A stretch of 64,000 nt of DNA, from positions 35,471,018 through 35,535,017 of the forward strand of contig NC_092685.1 in NCBI RefSeq assembly GCF_964275005.1, written 5' to 3'. Shown piece by piece: positions 24,912 to 35,519 of the stretch (the stretch's first letter is position 1; every line of letters begins with the position of its first letter). The translations under genes and the position numbers were made by a program. The DNA comes from Diadema setosum (taxonomy: Eukaryota; Echinodermata; Echinoidea; Diadematoida; Diadematidae). A model generated the notes under the pieces. The model did not search any database. It saw only the letters and a list, made by a program, of their open reading frames with translations, and was not told the DNA's origin.

Positions 24912-25444
24912 GACCCCGTTTACAGTGCGGGGCTGGGCTCGGCCGAGCCTCGCAATTTTGTCCGTTTACACTGCTGGGCTCGGCCGCGCTTTTAATTCAA
25001 ACCTTTCAATATTTTGTCGTAGTGGCGCTCTGCTTGTAAACAAACGCAATTTGGTATTGTCTGGTTTTCAGACGCTTTGCCAAATGAATTCCGTGGCGAC
25101 GAAGTCGCCGTTTGGGCAAAGGCCTTTGCCGAAGGAAAGAATCCTTTGCAGGACAAAACCACCTTAAACTATACTAGTTTTCAACGTTGAGGAGGTTAAT
25201 ATCCTGAATAGCGAAAGATACAGGCAGAGGGTTTGGTAGCCAGACTAAAATTTGCCGCGCAATTGGCCGCGCATTTGGCCCAGTTTGCGTTTACACCAAG
25301 AAAAGGCCGAGACCACCTCCAGAGCGAGGCCAAATGCGAGGCCAATTTTGGCCTCGCATTTGGCCTTTTGCACGTTTACATTGAAGTGGGGCTGGGCACG
25401 GCCGCGGCCGAGCCGCGGCCGAGCCTCGCACTGTAAACGGGGTC
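24912..25444. mobile_element. 533-bp TIR element with TAT duplication, copy A
   Basis: GACCCCGTTTACAGTGCG at the left and CGCACTGTAAACGGGGTC at the right are perfect TIRs, flanked by TAT at 24909-24911 and 25445-25447. A 3-bp TA-rich duplication fits PIF/Harbinger-type elements. Subterminal GGCTCGGCCG and GCCGCGGCCGAGCC repeats are GC-rich. There is no transposase, so it is a MITE. Confidence 0.85.
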
Positions 25445-25459
25445 TATGTCAACTCTTGA

Positions 25460-26310
25460 CCTTATCTAGGGCTGTAAATTAGATGTGATAGAGGAGGGTG
25501 AGGTTTATCTCCTCCACATCTGTAGGGACAGTGGCTAAGCATCTCCCCAAAGCGGTGTCTGTGAGAGGCTTTCATCTGTCTTGTCTGAGAACTGTCAAAG
25601 TCAAAAAATGTTATAAACTCCTGTGATCAGACAGATTTTTTTTCTTTTTTCTACGTCAACTCTAGACTGAAAGATCAGTCTGTATTTATTGTCGGGGAAA
25701 TGTTTTACAGAGACTATGACCCTGTTTACAGTACAGGGCTGGGCCGAGCCGCGGCCGAGCCGCAGCTGAGCCCCGCAATTTTGTCCATTTACTAGTACAC
25801 TGCCGGGCTCGGCTGCGCTTTTAATTCAAACCTTTCAATATTTTGTCGTAGTGGCGCTCTGCTTGTAAACAAACGCAATTTAGTATAGCCTGGTTTTCAG
25901 ACCCTTTGCCAACTGGATTCCGTGGCAACGAAGTCGCCGTTCGGGCAAAGGCCTTTGCCGAAGGAAAAATCCTTTGCAGGACAAAACCACCTTAAACTAT
26001 ACTAGTTTTCGATGTTGAGGGGGTTAATATCGTGAATAGCGAAATAGTACGGGCAGAGGGTCTGGAAGCCAGACTAAAATTGGCCGCGCATTTGGCCTAG
26101 TTTGCGTTTACACCAAGAAGAAGCCGGGCTCGACCGAGACCACCTCCAGAGCGTGGCCAAATGTGCGGCCAATTTTAACCTTGCATTTGGCCTTTTGTGC
26201 GTATACACTGAAATGAAGGAGGGCTCGGCCGCGGCTCGGTCGTGGCCGAGCCTCGCACTGTAAACGGGGTCTAAGTCTGGCTTCACAGAATCTCTTGCCT
26301 ACAGGGATAC
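25460..26310. repeat. Dispersed family A repeat, interrupted copy
   Basis: The part at 25460-25717 shares AGGGCTGTAAATTAGA, AGGGACAGTGGCTAAGCATC and GAAAGATCAGTCTGTATTTA with 26595-26700, 31425-31560, 35045-35250 and 38150-38300. It resumes after copy B with GTCTGGCTTCACAGAATC at 26275. A further piece with GCCAGACAAAATCTCC at 24849 precedes copy A. Confidence 0.6.
25718..26271. mobile_element. 554-bp TIR element, copy B
   Basis: Same family and orientation as copy A: GACCCTGTTTACAGTAC on the left, CGCACTGTAAACGGGGTC on the right. The flanks are TAT (25715-25717) and TAA (26272-26274). It interrupts a family A repeat between GAGACTAT and GTCTGGCTTCAC; intact versions of that junction occur at 31470-31495 and, reversed, at 38230-38255. 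Confidence 0.85.
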
Positions 26311-26594
26311 AGACACTGGAGGCTCTGATACATGATACTGTAGGGGGAATGCTCTCACACATAAACCAATGGCTATGTGATTGGCTAATGGATGCATTTG
26401 CCACTGATCAGTTGTCACCATGTTTTTTTTATTATTACTTAGAAATATCAGCATGCAATGAGCAATGAGCTGGTAGTAGCTGTGTCTTTTTTCGTGAAAA
26501 TCTTACCAAAATCTTTGTTATCTCAAACAGCTGACAGATGAACATAATGTATTTATGAGATGTTAATTTTACTATCTAAGTTTAAATTTGCAGA

Positions 26595-27265
26595 TCTAGG
26601 ACTTTGAATTATATGTAATCAAGGAGGATTGGGAAACTTACCCTTATATGTCCATAGGGACAGTAGGTAAGCATCCCCTCACAGCAGCATCTCTGATATC
26701 ACAGAGACACAGAGGACTGAATTCACGAAGGTGGTTTAGAACAATCTAAACCTGGTGTAAACCTAGACCATGTTACAAATTCAGACCTTGGTCTAAAATA
26801 AGTATGAAATACACTGTAGGCATATGTTTAACGGCAATGAGCATTTGCTACTGGACGTCTGTTGGCATACGCAATCTGCCAATCATATTTACATAGAAGA
26901 AATCTTCATAAACCATGGTTTAAATTTGTACCACCTTCATGAATTCAGATCAGAGAGTTCCATCTGTCTCTAGAGGAGAACCGTAAATGTCAACAAAAAA
27001 GAAAGAAAGAAAGAAAGAAAGAAAGAAAAAAAAGATGTTGTATAGACTTGTAACTCCTCCTGACAGACAGATTTTTTTTGTGTAGGTCAACTCTACACAG
27101 AAGAATCCATCTATCTCGAGGATTTTTATGACCTTTCTTTTTTTTTTTTTACTTTTACTTTCACGGTTCTCCTCTCCAGAAAGGGGTTCCAATCATTCAA
27201 AGTTACAAAACTTTTGGTCTACGTCAACTTGAAAGCTAACTTCCTGTTCTTTAGCTCCAGAGCTA
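26595..27265. repeat. Dispersed family A repeat, second copy with insertion and AAAG run
   Basis: CATAGGGACAGTAGGTAAGC and, after 27050, CCTGACAGACAG and GTCAACTCTACACAGAAG correspond to family A. It is interrupted by the TIR element at 26714-26951 and contains an (AAAG)n tract at 26995-27034. Confidence 0.5.
26714..26951. mobile_element. Diverged relative of the GAATTCACGAAGG MITE
   Basis: GAATTCACGAAGGTGG at 26720 and CCACCTTCATGAATTC ending at 26946 form the ends, with AAACCATGGTTTAAATTTGT inside the right end. This is the family of 6547-6866, but the arms differ more, so this copy is older. Confidence 0.7.
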
Positions 27266-27646
27266 CCAGAGTACACTACAGAGAGGTAAATTTACACTCA
27301 TAAAACAAACTCAATGAATGAATCATGAATGGGGCTACATCTCACTCCCAGCACAACTCAACTCAACTGATTGATAATAAAATGATATAAAAGTATTAAA
27401 ACTATCAATCAGTGCACACCACAGCATATGCACAGTCTACCTATAACATTACACAGCCCTGTCGCTGTACACAAGTGTAAGTCGCGACAGGGTTGTACCG
27501 TGTGGACACTATGTAATCTTATAATTCCGGCACCGATTCTATTTTGAATTTACTGCACCATATTTGTTACTATTGATAAAGACTACATAAGATGAAAACT
27601 TGTATCTATTTAGCTACCGTTTTCAGTTATTGATATTGACATACAT

Positions 27647-27795
27647 AATCAATTGGTGTAAGTTGTGATTCATCCAGGTAACGATCAAAAAAGGAACAAA
27701 TCAGACGAGCTGATGAAGAGTCCAGGATCGGACGTGAAACCGTTCTCGGAATTAAAACAGTAAGTCCAGATGAATTGATTTAATTTTGTTCCTTT
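27647..27795 (+). ncRNA. Hammerhead-ribozyme-like core in a 149-bp insert with 12-bp target duplication
   Basis: The insert is bounded by exact direct repeats ATTGACATACAT (27635-27646 and 27796-27807). Inside, CTGATGA (27710-27716) is followed by a GTCC/GGAC stem with loop AGGATC (27720-27733) and GAAAC (27736-27740). The preceding CGAG (27706-27709) pairs with CTCG (27745-27748), and GTT at 27742-27744 fits the NUH cleavage triplet. An outer stem GGAACAAA / TTTGTTCC encloses the whole. The weak points are extra bases between CTGATGA and the stem, and a stem III that would have almost no loop. Penelope-type retroelements are known to carry such minimal hammerheads; membership is inference. 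Confidence 0.4.
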
Positions 27796-28184
27796 ATTGA
27801 CATACATATTTCACAACTTACCAAAAATGACACCTTATTTAATCCTGTACACCGCAGAAATCGTAGAAATCGCAGAAATGATTTGAAATGTTGGCGCAGC
27901 ACTGGGCAAAGGGCCAGGGGGCGCTGTTGACCGCGCGGGCGTACAAACTCTAGCAGCGCAATTTGCATCATTCAAAGCTGGAAATAGTGGGCAGATATGT
28001 AACAAAAATTGGTCGAGATGCTCACATCCGGCGGAAATTATGAAATTTTGCACATAGTATAGGGGTATTTTGGAGCGCTGATTTAAAAAATTGCCGGATC
28101 AAAGAGATCTGACCACGGGATCGGCCACCATTTTGAATTCCAATATGGCTGCTATCACAAAACTAATTTAAAGATCCCTATCTT

Positions 28185-29492
28185 CTTCTTCTTCTTCTGA
28201 TTAAGTCTGCCTCCTTCAATAGATTGAAGATTCTTGCAGACTGGTGCTATTTACATTATAATACAATTTATTTACAGATATTTACAAGCACATAGAAAAT
28301 TTGACGAAAATAACTAGCCACTGTGATCAACCGTTAGACGGTTTCGAAATGATCCCACAGATGGCGCTGAAACAATTTCTGACGACAGGGAATTCCAGTT
28401 CCTTACAGTTCTTGGAAAGAACGAATGGCGATGCGATTCAGTTCTCGAATATGGTACCTGATAGGAGTGTGGTTGCGAGGTTCTCGTCAACTGAGTAGCC
28501 TGTTTGATAATATAGTCCTGTGCTGAAAGAGGAGTAAGATTATTGTGTATTTTGTACATCATAATTAGCCTGTCATTTTCTCTGCGCTGTTCCAGAGTGG
28601 TCCAAACAAGTTCTTGTAGCATTTTGGTGACACTTGAGGTGTTATGATAGCGATTTAAAGTGAAGCGCGCAGCTCTTCTCTGGAACATTTCCACTTGGTG
28701 GATTACGTTCTTGGAAGATGGGTCCCAACTCAACAATTGGTCGAACCAACGTTTTGTAAGCTGTGGCTTTAACATCAAAAGATTTTATGCGAAGATTGCG
28801 TCTTAGAAATGCAAGGACGTTATTGGCTTTATTGATAGTATTGTTGATGTGTTGGGTCCACTTCAAATCAGAAGTGATGGTTACACCCAAGTACTTCACG
28901 GATTCAACAGATTCAAGAGGGGCGTTATTTAGGTGATACACGTGTTGCACCTTTCTTCTTTTCCTGGATATTGTCAAAGCCTTACACTTATCTGTGTTCA
29001 AATCCATCATCCATTTTTTCGCCCGGTCACCAAGTTTGTTTAAGTCCTCTTGAAGATTTTGTGTATGATGTTGATTGTCGATGGTCATGTATGAAATTGC
29101 ATCATCGGCAAAAAGGCGAACCTTTGACGCGAGACCATCAGGCAAGTCATTGATGTAAAGCAGAAAGAGGCAAGGCCCATGAACCGACCCTTGAGGCACT
29201 CCAGATCCTACCGCTATTGGAGAAGATTTAATACCATCCAAAACGACCCTTTGACTTCTCCCATTGAGAAAACTTTGAATCCATTTCAGATTTTCCCCCC
29301 TGATACCGTAGTAATCCAGTTTACATAAAAGCCGCTCATGTCCAACCTTGTCGAAGGCTTTTGAGAAATCCGTGATTATAACATCTGTTTGATGCCCTTC
29401 ATCCAAGTTCCTGTGTAGATCGTTTGTGAAACCAAGTAATTGTTGTTCACATGACATGTTCTTACGGAAGCCATATTGCAGGGGAAAAATAG
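28185..29492 (-). mobile_element. 5'-truncated LINE (Jockey/CR1/L2-like), one frame break
   Basis: Read on the minus strand, the element begins at QYGFRKNMSCEQQLLGF near 29490 and continues through reverse transcriptase motifs: TDFSKAFDKVGHERLL, GVPQGSVHGPCLFLLYINDL, the FADD catalytic box, and VKYLGVTITSDLKW. The C-terminal part, VEMFQRRAARF and SFFPRTVRNWNSL, follows in another frame; a small deletion near 28735 breaks the ORF. The 3' end is an (AGA)n-type tail at about 28186-28200, the expected microsatellite end of this LINE group. Endonuclease and most of ORF1/ORF2 upstream are missing, so it is a dead 5'-truncated copy inserted into the fold-back arm. Confidence 0.85.
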
Positions 29493-30293
29493 TGTTATCT
29501 TCAGTTCTAAATGACCTGTGGCACCAAAATTTGGTATACGAGAGCGTTTAGATAAGTTGAATTTGATGACATATTAATTTGAAGTGTCTGACAAACATCG
29601 AATGGCCACCATTTTGAATTCCAATATGGCCGCCTCGACGAAATATTCAAGATCCCTATATCAAGTTCTAAGTGACGAGTGATGCTGAAATTAGCTGCAA
29701 ACGGGTATTTTAACATGATAAGTTATAAAATGGAATAATGAGATGTGTCTGACAATCGAATGACCGCTATTTTGAATTCCAATATGGCTGCCAAGACAAA
29801 CATCATGACTAACATTCACGGACATGCCAAAAAGTGCACAAAAATCAAGCATAAGGCACTTTTCACTGACGTCATGATGTAAATACAGCAGCGCGCACTC
29901 AATCAGATATAAACACGCGCTCAATCAAGTAGCCTAATTTACAAACCCGAGATAGAGATTTTCAACACTCCAACATGGCAGCTATGTAGAAAAATTCAAA
30001 TTGGCTGCCGTGAAGCTTGTCAGACATATCAAAAAAGTCTGTTATTGAAGTCATCATGTCACCATATTTTTATGTATCAAATTCCAATGGCCTATGTTAT
30101 TCAGAACTGAAAATATAGATCTTTAAATGTTGTGTGATGGCGGCCATATTGGAATTCAAAATGGCGGCCGACCCAGTGGTCAGATCTCTTGGATCCGGCA
30201 ATTTTTGAAATCAGCGCCCCCAAATACCCCTATACACAATATTTCATACTTTCCGCCGGGTGTGAGCATCTTTTTCACATATCTGCCCCACTA

Positions 30294-31130
30294 GAAAGAT
30301 TTATTTTGAATCGCCCAGCGATGATCACAGCATTCCGGAATGCTCAGTGTATGATGCGTAAGGGCTCACTATGGACTGAAATACCATGCTCATAGTCCAA
30401 GCATCTCAATTCACGTGAGTAATTCGTTTAGTAGATGTAGTAGATATGGGTATGGGGTTTGAATAGATATTAGGGACTTTCACGTAGATTGCGTGGACGT
30501 GGCCGCTAGTCTCGTACAAAAGCGGCTCGAAATGGCCGTAGTCCACTCGGCACGTCCGTGGTGTTATCACACATTTCGATTTCAGTGCACGCTGTATGTG
30601 ACGTACAGGGTACTGCTATGACGTCATGCCTCCCGTCTCCTCTGGCGGACTGGCGATTGGTTGCGCAATGCGATGACGTCATCACGTCATGAATCTCGGG
30701 TGGACGTGAAATCCCTCGAACACGCATTAGCGATTCTGGCGTTGGACGTGCTGGAGAACCTTGAGCATGCGCAGTTCTTTAAAATAACGTCATTTCCTCG
30801 ATGGCCACGTCCACGGGGTGAATTCGAATTTGTCCCTATTAGCCCGACCAGACGTCTGACGGTGTGTAATACACCTATCTACTAAACCCCATACACATAC
30901 CTACTAAACCCCTCGAACACGTCCACACAACAACAAAACTGTTGAAAATTTCTACATTCTTATCACAAATTTTACAAATCACTCACATGAAATGAGATGC
31001 TTGGAGTTGTGGACTATGAGTATGGTATTTCAGTCCATAGTGAGTCCTCACGCAATATACACTGAGCAAAAAGTCCAGTCTTAACCCGGAATGCTGTGAT
31101 CATCGCTGGGTGATTCAAAATAAATCTTTC
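30294..31130. mobile_element. 837-bp inverted-repeat element nested in the right fold-back arm
   Basis: GAAAGATTTATTTTGAATC at 30294 is mirrored at 31112-31130, with inverted similarity running about 120 bp inward (GATGATCACAGCATTCCGG; CTCACTATGGACTGAAATAC). Removing it joins CCCCACTA to CCCAGCTTTG, matching the uninterrupted left arm near 27980. It carries a further element at 30471-30838. Confidence 0.8.
30471..30838. mobile_element. Innermost 368-bp TIR element
   Basis: TAGGGAC at 30471 and GTCCCTA ending at 30838 mark the ends; GCGTGGACGTGGCC near 30490 is matched by GGCCACGTCCACGG near 30803. The interior is CpG-rich and contains three TGACGTCAT-like words (30618-30690). No ORF of interest. 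Confidence 0.6.
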
Positions 31131-31424
31131 CCAGCTTTGAACGATACAAATTGCGCTGCTAGAGTTTGTTTGTATGCCCGCGTGGTCGACAGCGCCCCCT
31201 TTGCCCAGTGCTGCGCCAACATTTCAAATCATTTCTGCGATTTCTACGATTTCTGTGGCCGTGGCGTACAGGATTAAAATAGGTGTCATTTTTGGTAAGT
31301 TGTGAAACATATCAATAGCTGAAAACGGTAGTTTAATAGATAAAGTTTTTGGAAAGACTTCTTTTGAGACAGCCACCCCAATCACACTACTAGTACTAAA
31401 TCAGTGCAGATCTATACAACTCTA

Positions 31425-31560
31425 CCTAGCCTTGACCGAAAGATCGGTCTGTATCTGTCCGTCGGGGAATGTTCCGCGGAGACTGCGTCTGGCTTCACGG
31501 ATCCCCTCCGTATACAGACCGAAGTCAATCATCCCGGCTCCTGTGTGGAGCATCGCGCAC
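31425..31560 (+). repeat. Family A repeat, uninterrupted copy
   Basis: GACCGAAAGATCGGTCTGTA, GGGGAATGTTCCGCGGAGAC and GTCTGGCTTCACGGATCC match the reverse complement of 38210-38305 closely. It preserves the junction into which the TIR element at 25718 is inserted. Confidence 0.75.
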
Positions 31561-31664
31561 AGATCAAACGTTACGATAAACCAAATTTCAGACAGCTTTT
31601 TTACATTCAAACAAGTTTGACATGACATGACACATTATGCAGCAATATTTGGGGTTAATTTCTC

Positions 31665-31709
31665 ACATTGTGCAATCGAAATACTCACAGTATTTCGATT
31701 GCACAATGT
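31665..31709. repeat. Perfect 20-bp hairpin at the LINE 5' boundary
   Basis: 31665-31684 and 31690-31709 are exact reverse complements around the 5-base loop TCACA. The right arm is in frame with the endonuclease remnant of the LINE that follows, so the left arm looks like a snap-back copy made at the truncated 5' end. Confidence 0.9.
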
Positions 31710-34690
31710 TTCAATTCACTTCTGCACAATGGATTACACTTTTCACTCTGATGATGGAAGACACAAGTCATGCATAGACTCTTTCCTTACTCCCTTAGGA
31801 GACAAACATCTATATAACAACATTGTGATAGAGAAAGATGATCCCACAAATACTTCTGACCACCTATTAGTCACAGTAACTAGGATTTATGAGGTCATGG
31901 ATTATAATGGCCATGCTTCATCTGCCCAGTCCTGTGTTGGTATTAAAAGACTCAAAGTGAAATGGCAATGTCTCGACTAGGCCACAATCAAGGAATCTTA
32001 TACTATTCCTATGGAAAAGGTGTCAAGTGACCTTTTTCAGAGTATCAACGATATAGAGAATATACATCCAGTAGAGGTTGATAATCTGCTTTCTTCACTG
32101 ATTGACTCCATGATATCACACTCACTGGAACTACCACATACCTTCCCCTCTGGATCTAGGAAAGGGAAGCCAGAATGGAACGCACATGTTAGCCAGGCAT
32201 ATTATATAGCTAAGAAAGCAAGGAAGACGTGGCTCCTGTCCAGCTCTGATAATAAAAATCAAGCTAATGAAGATCACGTCAATGCTAAGAAAGCTTTCAG
32301 GAGAAGTTTACGGCAGTCTAGAGCACAACTGAGAAATGACCTTCTGTCTAAAATCGAGACTGCTTCATCCTCCAACAGCAAATTATTCTTTCGCATTGTG
32401 AAAATGAATCGTGGTTCAGACACTGCTCGTGCTGAAGTGGACAAAATCTCTTATGGAGATCACACGTATGAAGGTGATGACATGCTTCACGGTTGGCAGC
32501 TCTACTTCGCAGCTCTATCCTCCGCTGGTACTGACAGTGATACTCTTCATGATGACTCTGAGTGCAGGCAAAGTAAGGAGTGCAGTTCTTCTCAAGGTCT
32601 TTCTAGCGCCCTAGGATTGGAATCTTGCAGCAGTATCCATCTTACGTCTGTAGATAGGTTATATTGATGAAGCTTTCAAGCGTCTCAAGACGGGTAAGGC
32701 GGCTGGTGCCGAGCATCTTAAGCATCTGGGTGAGACTTCTCGTCGACTCATTCTTGTCCTGTACAATGCCACCTTGCGTCATGCACACTGCCCCAAAACA
32801 TTCAAGGAAGGGCTCATACTCCCTCTACATAAAGGGAAAGACCCATACGATCCACGGAACTATAGAGGCATATTTAACTTTGACATCTGTCCTAAGTAAG
32901 CTCCTTGAGCTGTCTCTTAAGCCTCATATTGAACGTCAGCTCAATATTAGCAACATCCCAGATGAACTTCAGTTTGGATTTAGGAAAGGATTCTCTTGCT
33001 CTCTCACATCCATTTCACTCGAGCTTGTTATTGAATTGAATACCATTCGTAAACAACCAACATACCTAGCTCTTCTCGATGCGGAAAAGGCTTTCGACAC
33101 TGTCTGGCATAGGGGTCTGTTTTGTAAGCTGAAGTCTTTGAAGCTAGAACCGTGCATTCTGGATATGTTGCAATTAATGTACAACGGCTTAGAAAGCAAA
33201 GTATTCTGGAAGGGTAAGGTCAGCAACCCGATCCCTGTCACCCAAGGTGTAAGACAATGCGGGGTCTTGTCTCCATTACTCTACACTACATTCGTTGATG
33301 ACTTGATAAAGGAGCTAAGTGAGAAGAATCTTGGATGCTCAATAGACGACCGTTTCTCGGGTGTGGTAGTTCTTGCTGATGATGTAGCACTCATCGCTAA
33401 CTCTCCAGATCAGCTGCAACAGATGTTAGAGGTCACCTTCAACTACGCGGAGTATTGGCATTACAAAATTAATCCCACCAAAAGTGTAGTGATAGCTATC
33501 AACAATGCTAATCAACCTACGAGACCATCTTGGTGTGTCAATGGATTCATTGTTGAGGAGAAATCCAGTCATCCTCATCTTGGGGTCATTAAATCAGGCT
33601 CACGGTATGACCCTACAGACAACATCATTGGAACTGGTCTCCGTACTTTTTATGCCTTGACTGGCTCCGGAGCTGATACGGGAGGGCTAATTCCTACACT
33701 TGTATCCCAGTTATGGAGGATTTTTTGTATCCCAAGAATGCTGCATGGCTCATCGACCACTAAATTCACAAAGTTGATGCTGCAGAAGTTGGATGGGGCA
33801 CAGTCCCATCTCTTCAAGCAAGTACTTGGAGTGCCAAAATCAGCTGCTGACGAGATAGTCTATCTGCTCACTAACCTCCTGCCTCTCTCTGCCCAGATAG
33901 ATCTTGACAGACTATTGCTTCTAGGCCAACTCGCCAGCCTTGACCATAGCCGTTATGAGTTCAGAACATTTTTAGCAGCTCTCAAGGCTCGTACACCCAC
34001 GGTTCAAGTCCTACAAGACACCGCGCTGAAATATAATCTTCCAGATCTACATAGCATTGTCTCTTCACCACTCCCGTACTTAACTTGGAAGAGGCTGACT
34101 AAATACAGAGTCTATCAGGCTGTAAGACATCTTACCATAGGAATCCGCTCCAAGTCGTCACTCAAGTTCTGGATAGACAATGTTCCACCCTCTGCTAATT
34201 TCCTATATCCGAAGAACCCCCCGTCTCCTATCATCCGTCATGCTTTAATAATTAGAGCCCAACTTCTGTCATCCACATACTTGACACAACGTCGTCTCTA
34301 CATACTTAAAAAGTCTTCCATATGTACTTGCCCCCTATGTGAATCTAAGGATGAGACAGTGGAACACTATGTTGGATCTTGTCCCAGTCTTGCTCATCTC
34401 CGTCAAGAGTTCATACGCAGAGTCAAGGAATGTCTTGTGGATCACCCGAACTGTCTGGACTTGTACGACACTGATTACCCACTGCAATTTTCTCGTGCTA
34501 CCTTATCAACCTTTCAACCTTGCCTGCCATCTGTAATCCAAAATAGCCTGCTTCTTCTATCCCTCTTCTTTCTTCACAAAATCCATACTTGCCATTCTAC
34601 TATGTTTAATACCATTATCTTACCTTGCCGGATCTGCATACCTGGAATCCAGGAATCTCCAAATTAGTGGAGGGATCAGCTAAGAGAGAG
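31690..34690 (+). mobile_element. 5'-truncated LINE with endonuclease tail, reverse transcriptase and zinc knuckle
   Basis: The first piece (to about 31980) is the end of an APE-type endonuclease: MDYTFHSDDGRHKSCIDSF and TSDHLLV, with the SDH box. A linker follows (32011-32660). The reverse transcriptase starts with TGKAAGAEHL and LPLHKGKDPYDPRNYRG, then continues in another frame from about 32880 with DELQFGFRKGFSCSLTS, LLDAEKAFDTVWHRGLF, TQGVRQCGVLSPLLY and LADDVAL (ADD catalytic box). The C-terminus has a Cys/His knuckle, CTCPLCESKDETVEHYVGSC. There are stops or shifts near 31980, 32665 and 32880. The long 667-codon final ORF implies moderate age. Placement in the I/CR1/Jockey-like part of the LINE tree is inference. 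Confidence 0.85.
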
Positions 34691-34780
34691 AGAGTTACTC
34701 GGTTATAATGCAGAAATTTTATCCATATCGCAACATCGCCGTTCGCTAGCCGTAAGTCGCCATTTTGAATCTGTAAACCC

Positions 34781-34904
34781 ATCACATGCGAGGTACGTGT
34801 TTTAGTAAAAAAAACATGTAGAAACTACCTCGCATGTGATTTGCTAATAGATTCATACTGTATGTTTCTGTAGTTTGAGCCACAGAACTCTAAGAGTTCT
34901 GTGG
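34781..34904. repeat. Two inverted repeats downstream of the LINE
   Basis: ATCACATGCGAGGTA (about 34781) and TACCTCGCATGTGAT (about 34827) are complementary across a 31-base loop. CCACAGAACTCT (34880-34891) and AGAGTTCTGTGG (34893-34904) are complementary around a single A. They may be ends of one small element. Confidence 0.7.
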
Positions 34905-35044
34905 TTTGAATGTGACGACGCGACGGGCTGGTTGATGTGTGTTTTACGTTGAAAATTCTACCGAAATGTTGGATTATTCATTAATCTGGTGAGTGTAATG
35001 TATTCTTGAATAGTTGATTTCACTATACAAGCTTAAATTTGCCG

Positions 35045-35250
35045 ACCTAGGGCCGTGAATTAGACGCAATCGAGAAGGGTGAGGTACCTCACCCAATTTT
35101 CCATAGAGACAGTGGTTAAGAATATCCACACAGCAACGGGTACTGGTACCTTCCGTCTGTCTACGGAGGACAGCGTTAATGGCAAAATATAAATGAGTCC
35201 TCCGGACAGACGGATCTTTCTGTCTATACCTAGCCTAACCTTGATTGCGA
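35045..35250. repeat. Family A repeat copy
   Basis: CCTAGGGCCGTGAATTAGAC, CATAGAGACAGTGGTTAAG and GACAGACGGATCTTTCTGTC match the family A sequences at 25460 and 38150. Confidence 0.65.
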
Positions 35251-35519
35251 TACGCACGGACGCACGCACTCACTTTTGGGTGGCTGTCTCAATAGGAACT
35301 CTTGCCAGGTTTTCATCTTATGTGGTCTTTGTAACAAATATGGTGCAGTAAATTCAAAATAGAGTCGGCGCCCCCAAATTATAAGATTACATAGTGTCCA
35401 CACGGTACAGCCCTGTCGCGACTTACACTTGTGTACAGCGACAGGGCTGTGTATAGTTATGTGTATCACACACCGTCGTCGTCAGACGCCGTGCTAGCGA
35501 GTGCACGGCGTCTGGTCAG

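Larger units (their letters stand above)
27441..35460. mobile_element. 8-kb composite: fold-back element with inverted outer arms, repeatedly interrupted
   Basis: 27441-27600 matches the reverse complement of 35310-35460 (ACACAGCCCTGTCGCTGTAC, TGTGGACACTATGTAATC, ATTTTGAATTTACTGCACC). 27601-27640 and 27800-28170 match the reverse complement of 30115-30293 plus 31131-31340. Each outer arm itself starts with a hairpin, CAGCCCTGTCGC and GCGACAGGGCTG. The left arm is interrupted by a 149-bp insert and a LINE (28185-29492). The right arm is interrupted by 30294-31130 and by a block with a LINE (31345-35310). The 29492-30110 core holds CATTTTGAATTCCAATATGG repeats. No transposase is visible. Confidence 0.7.
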
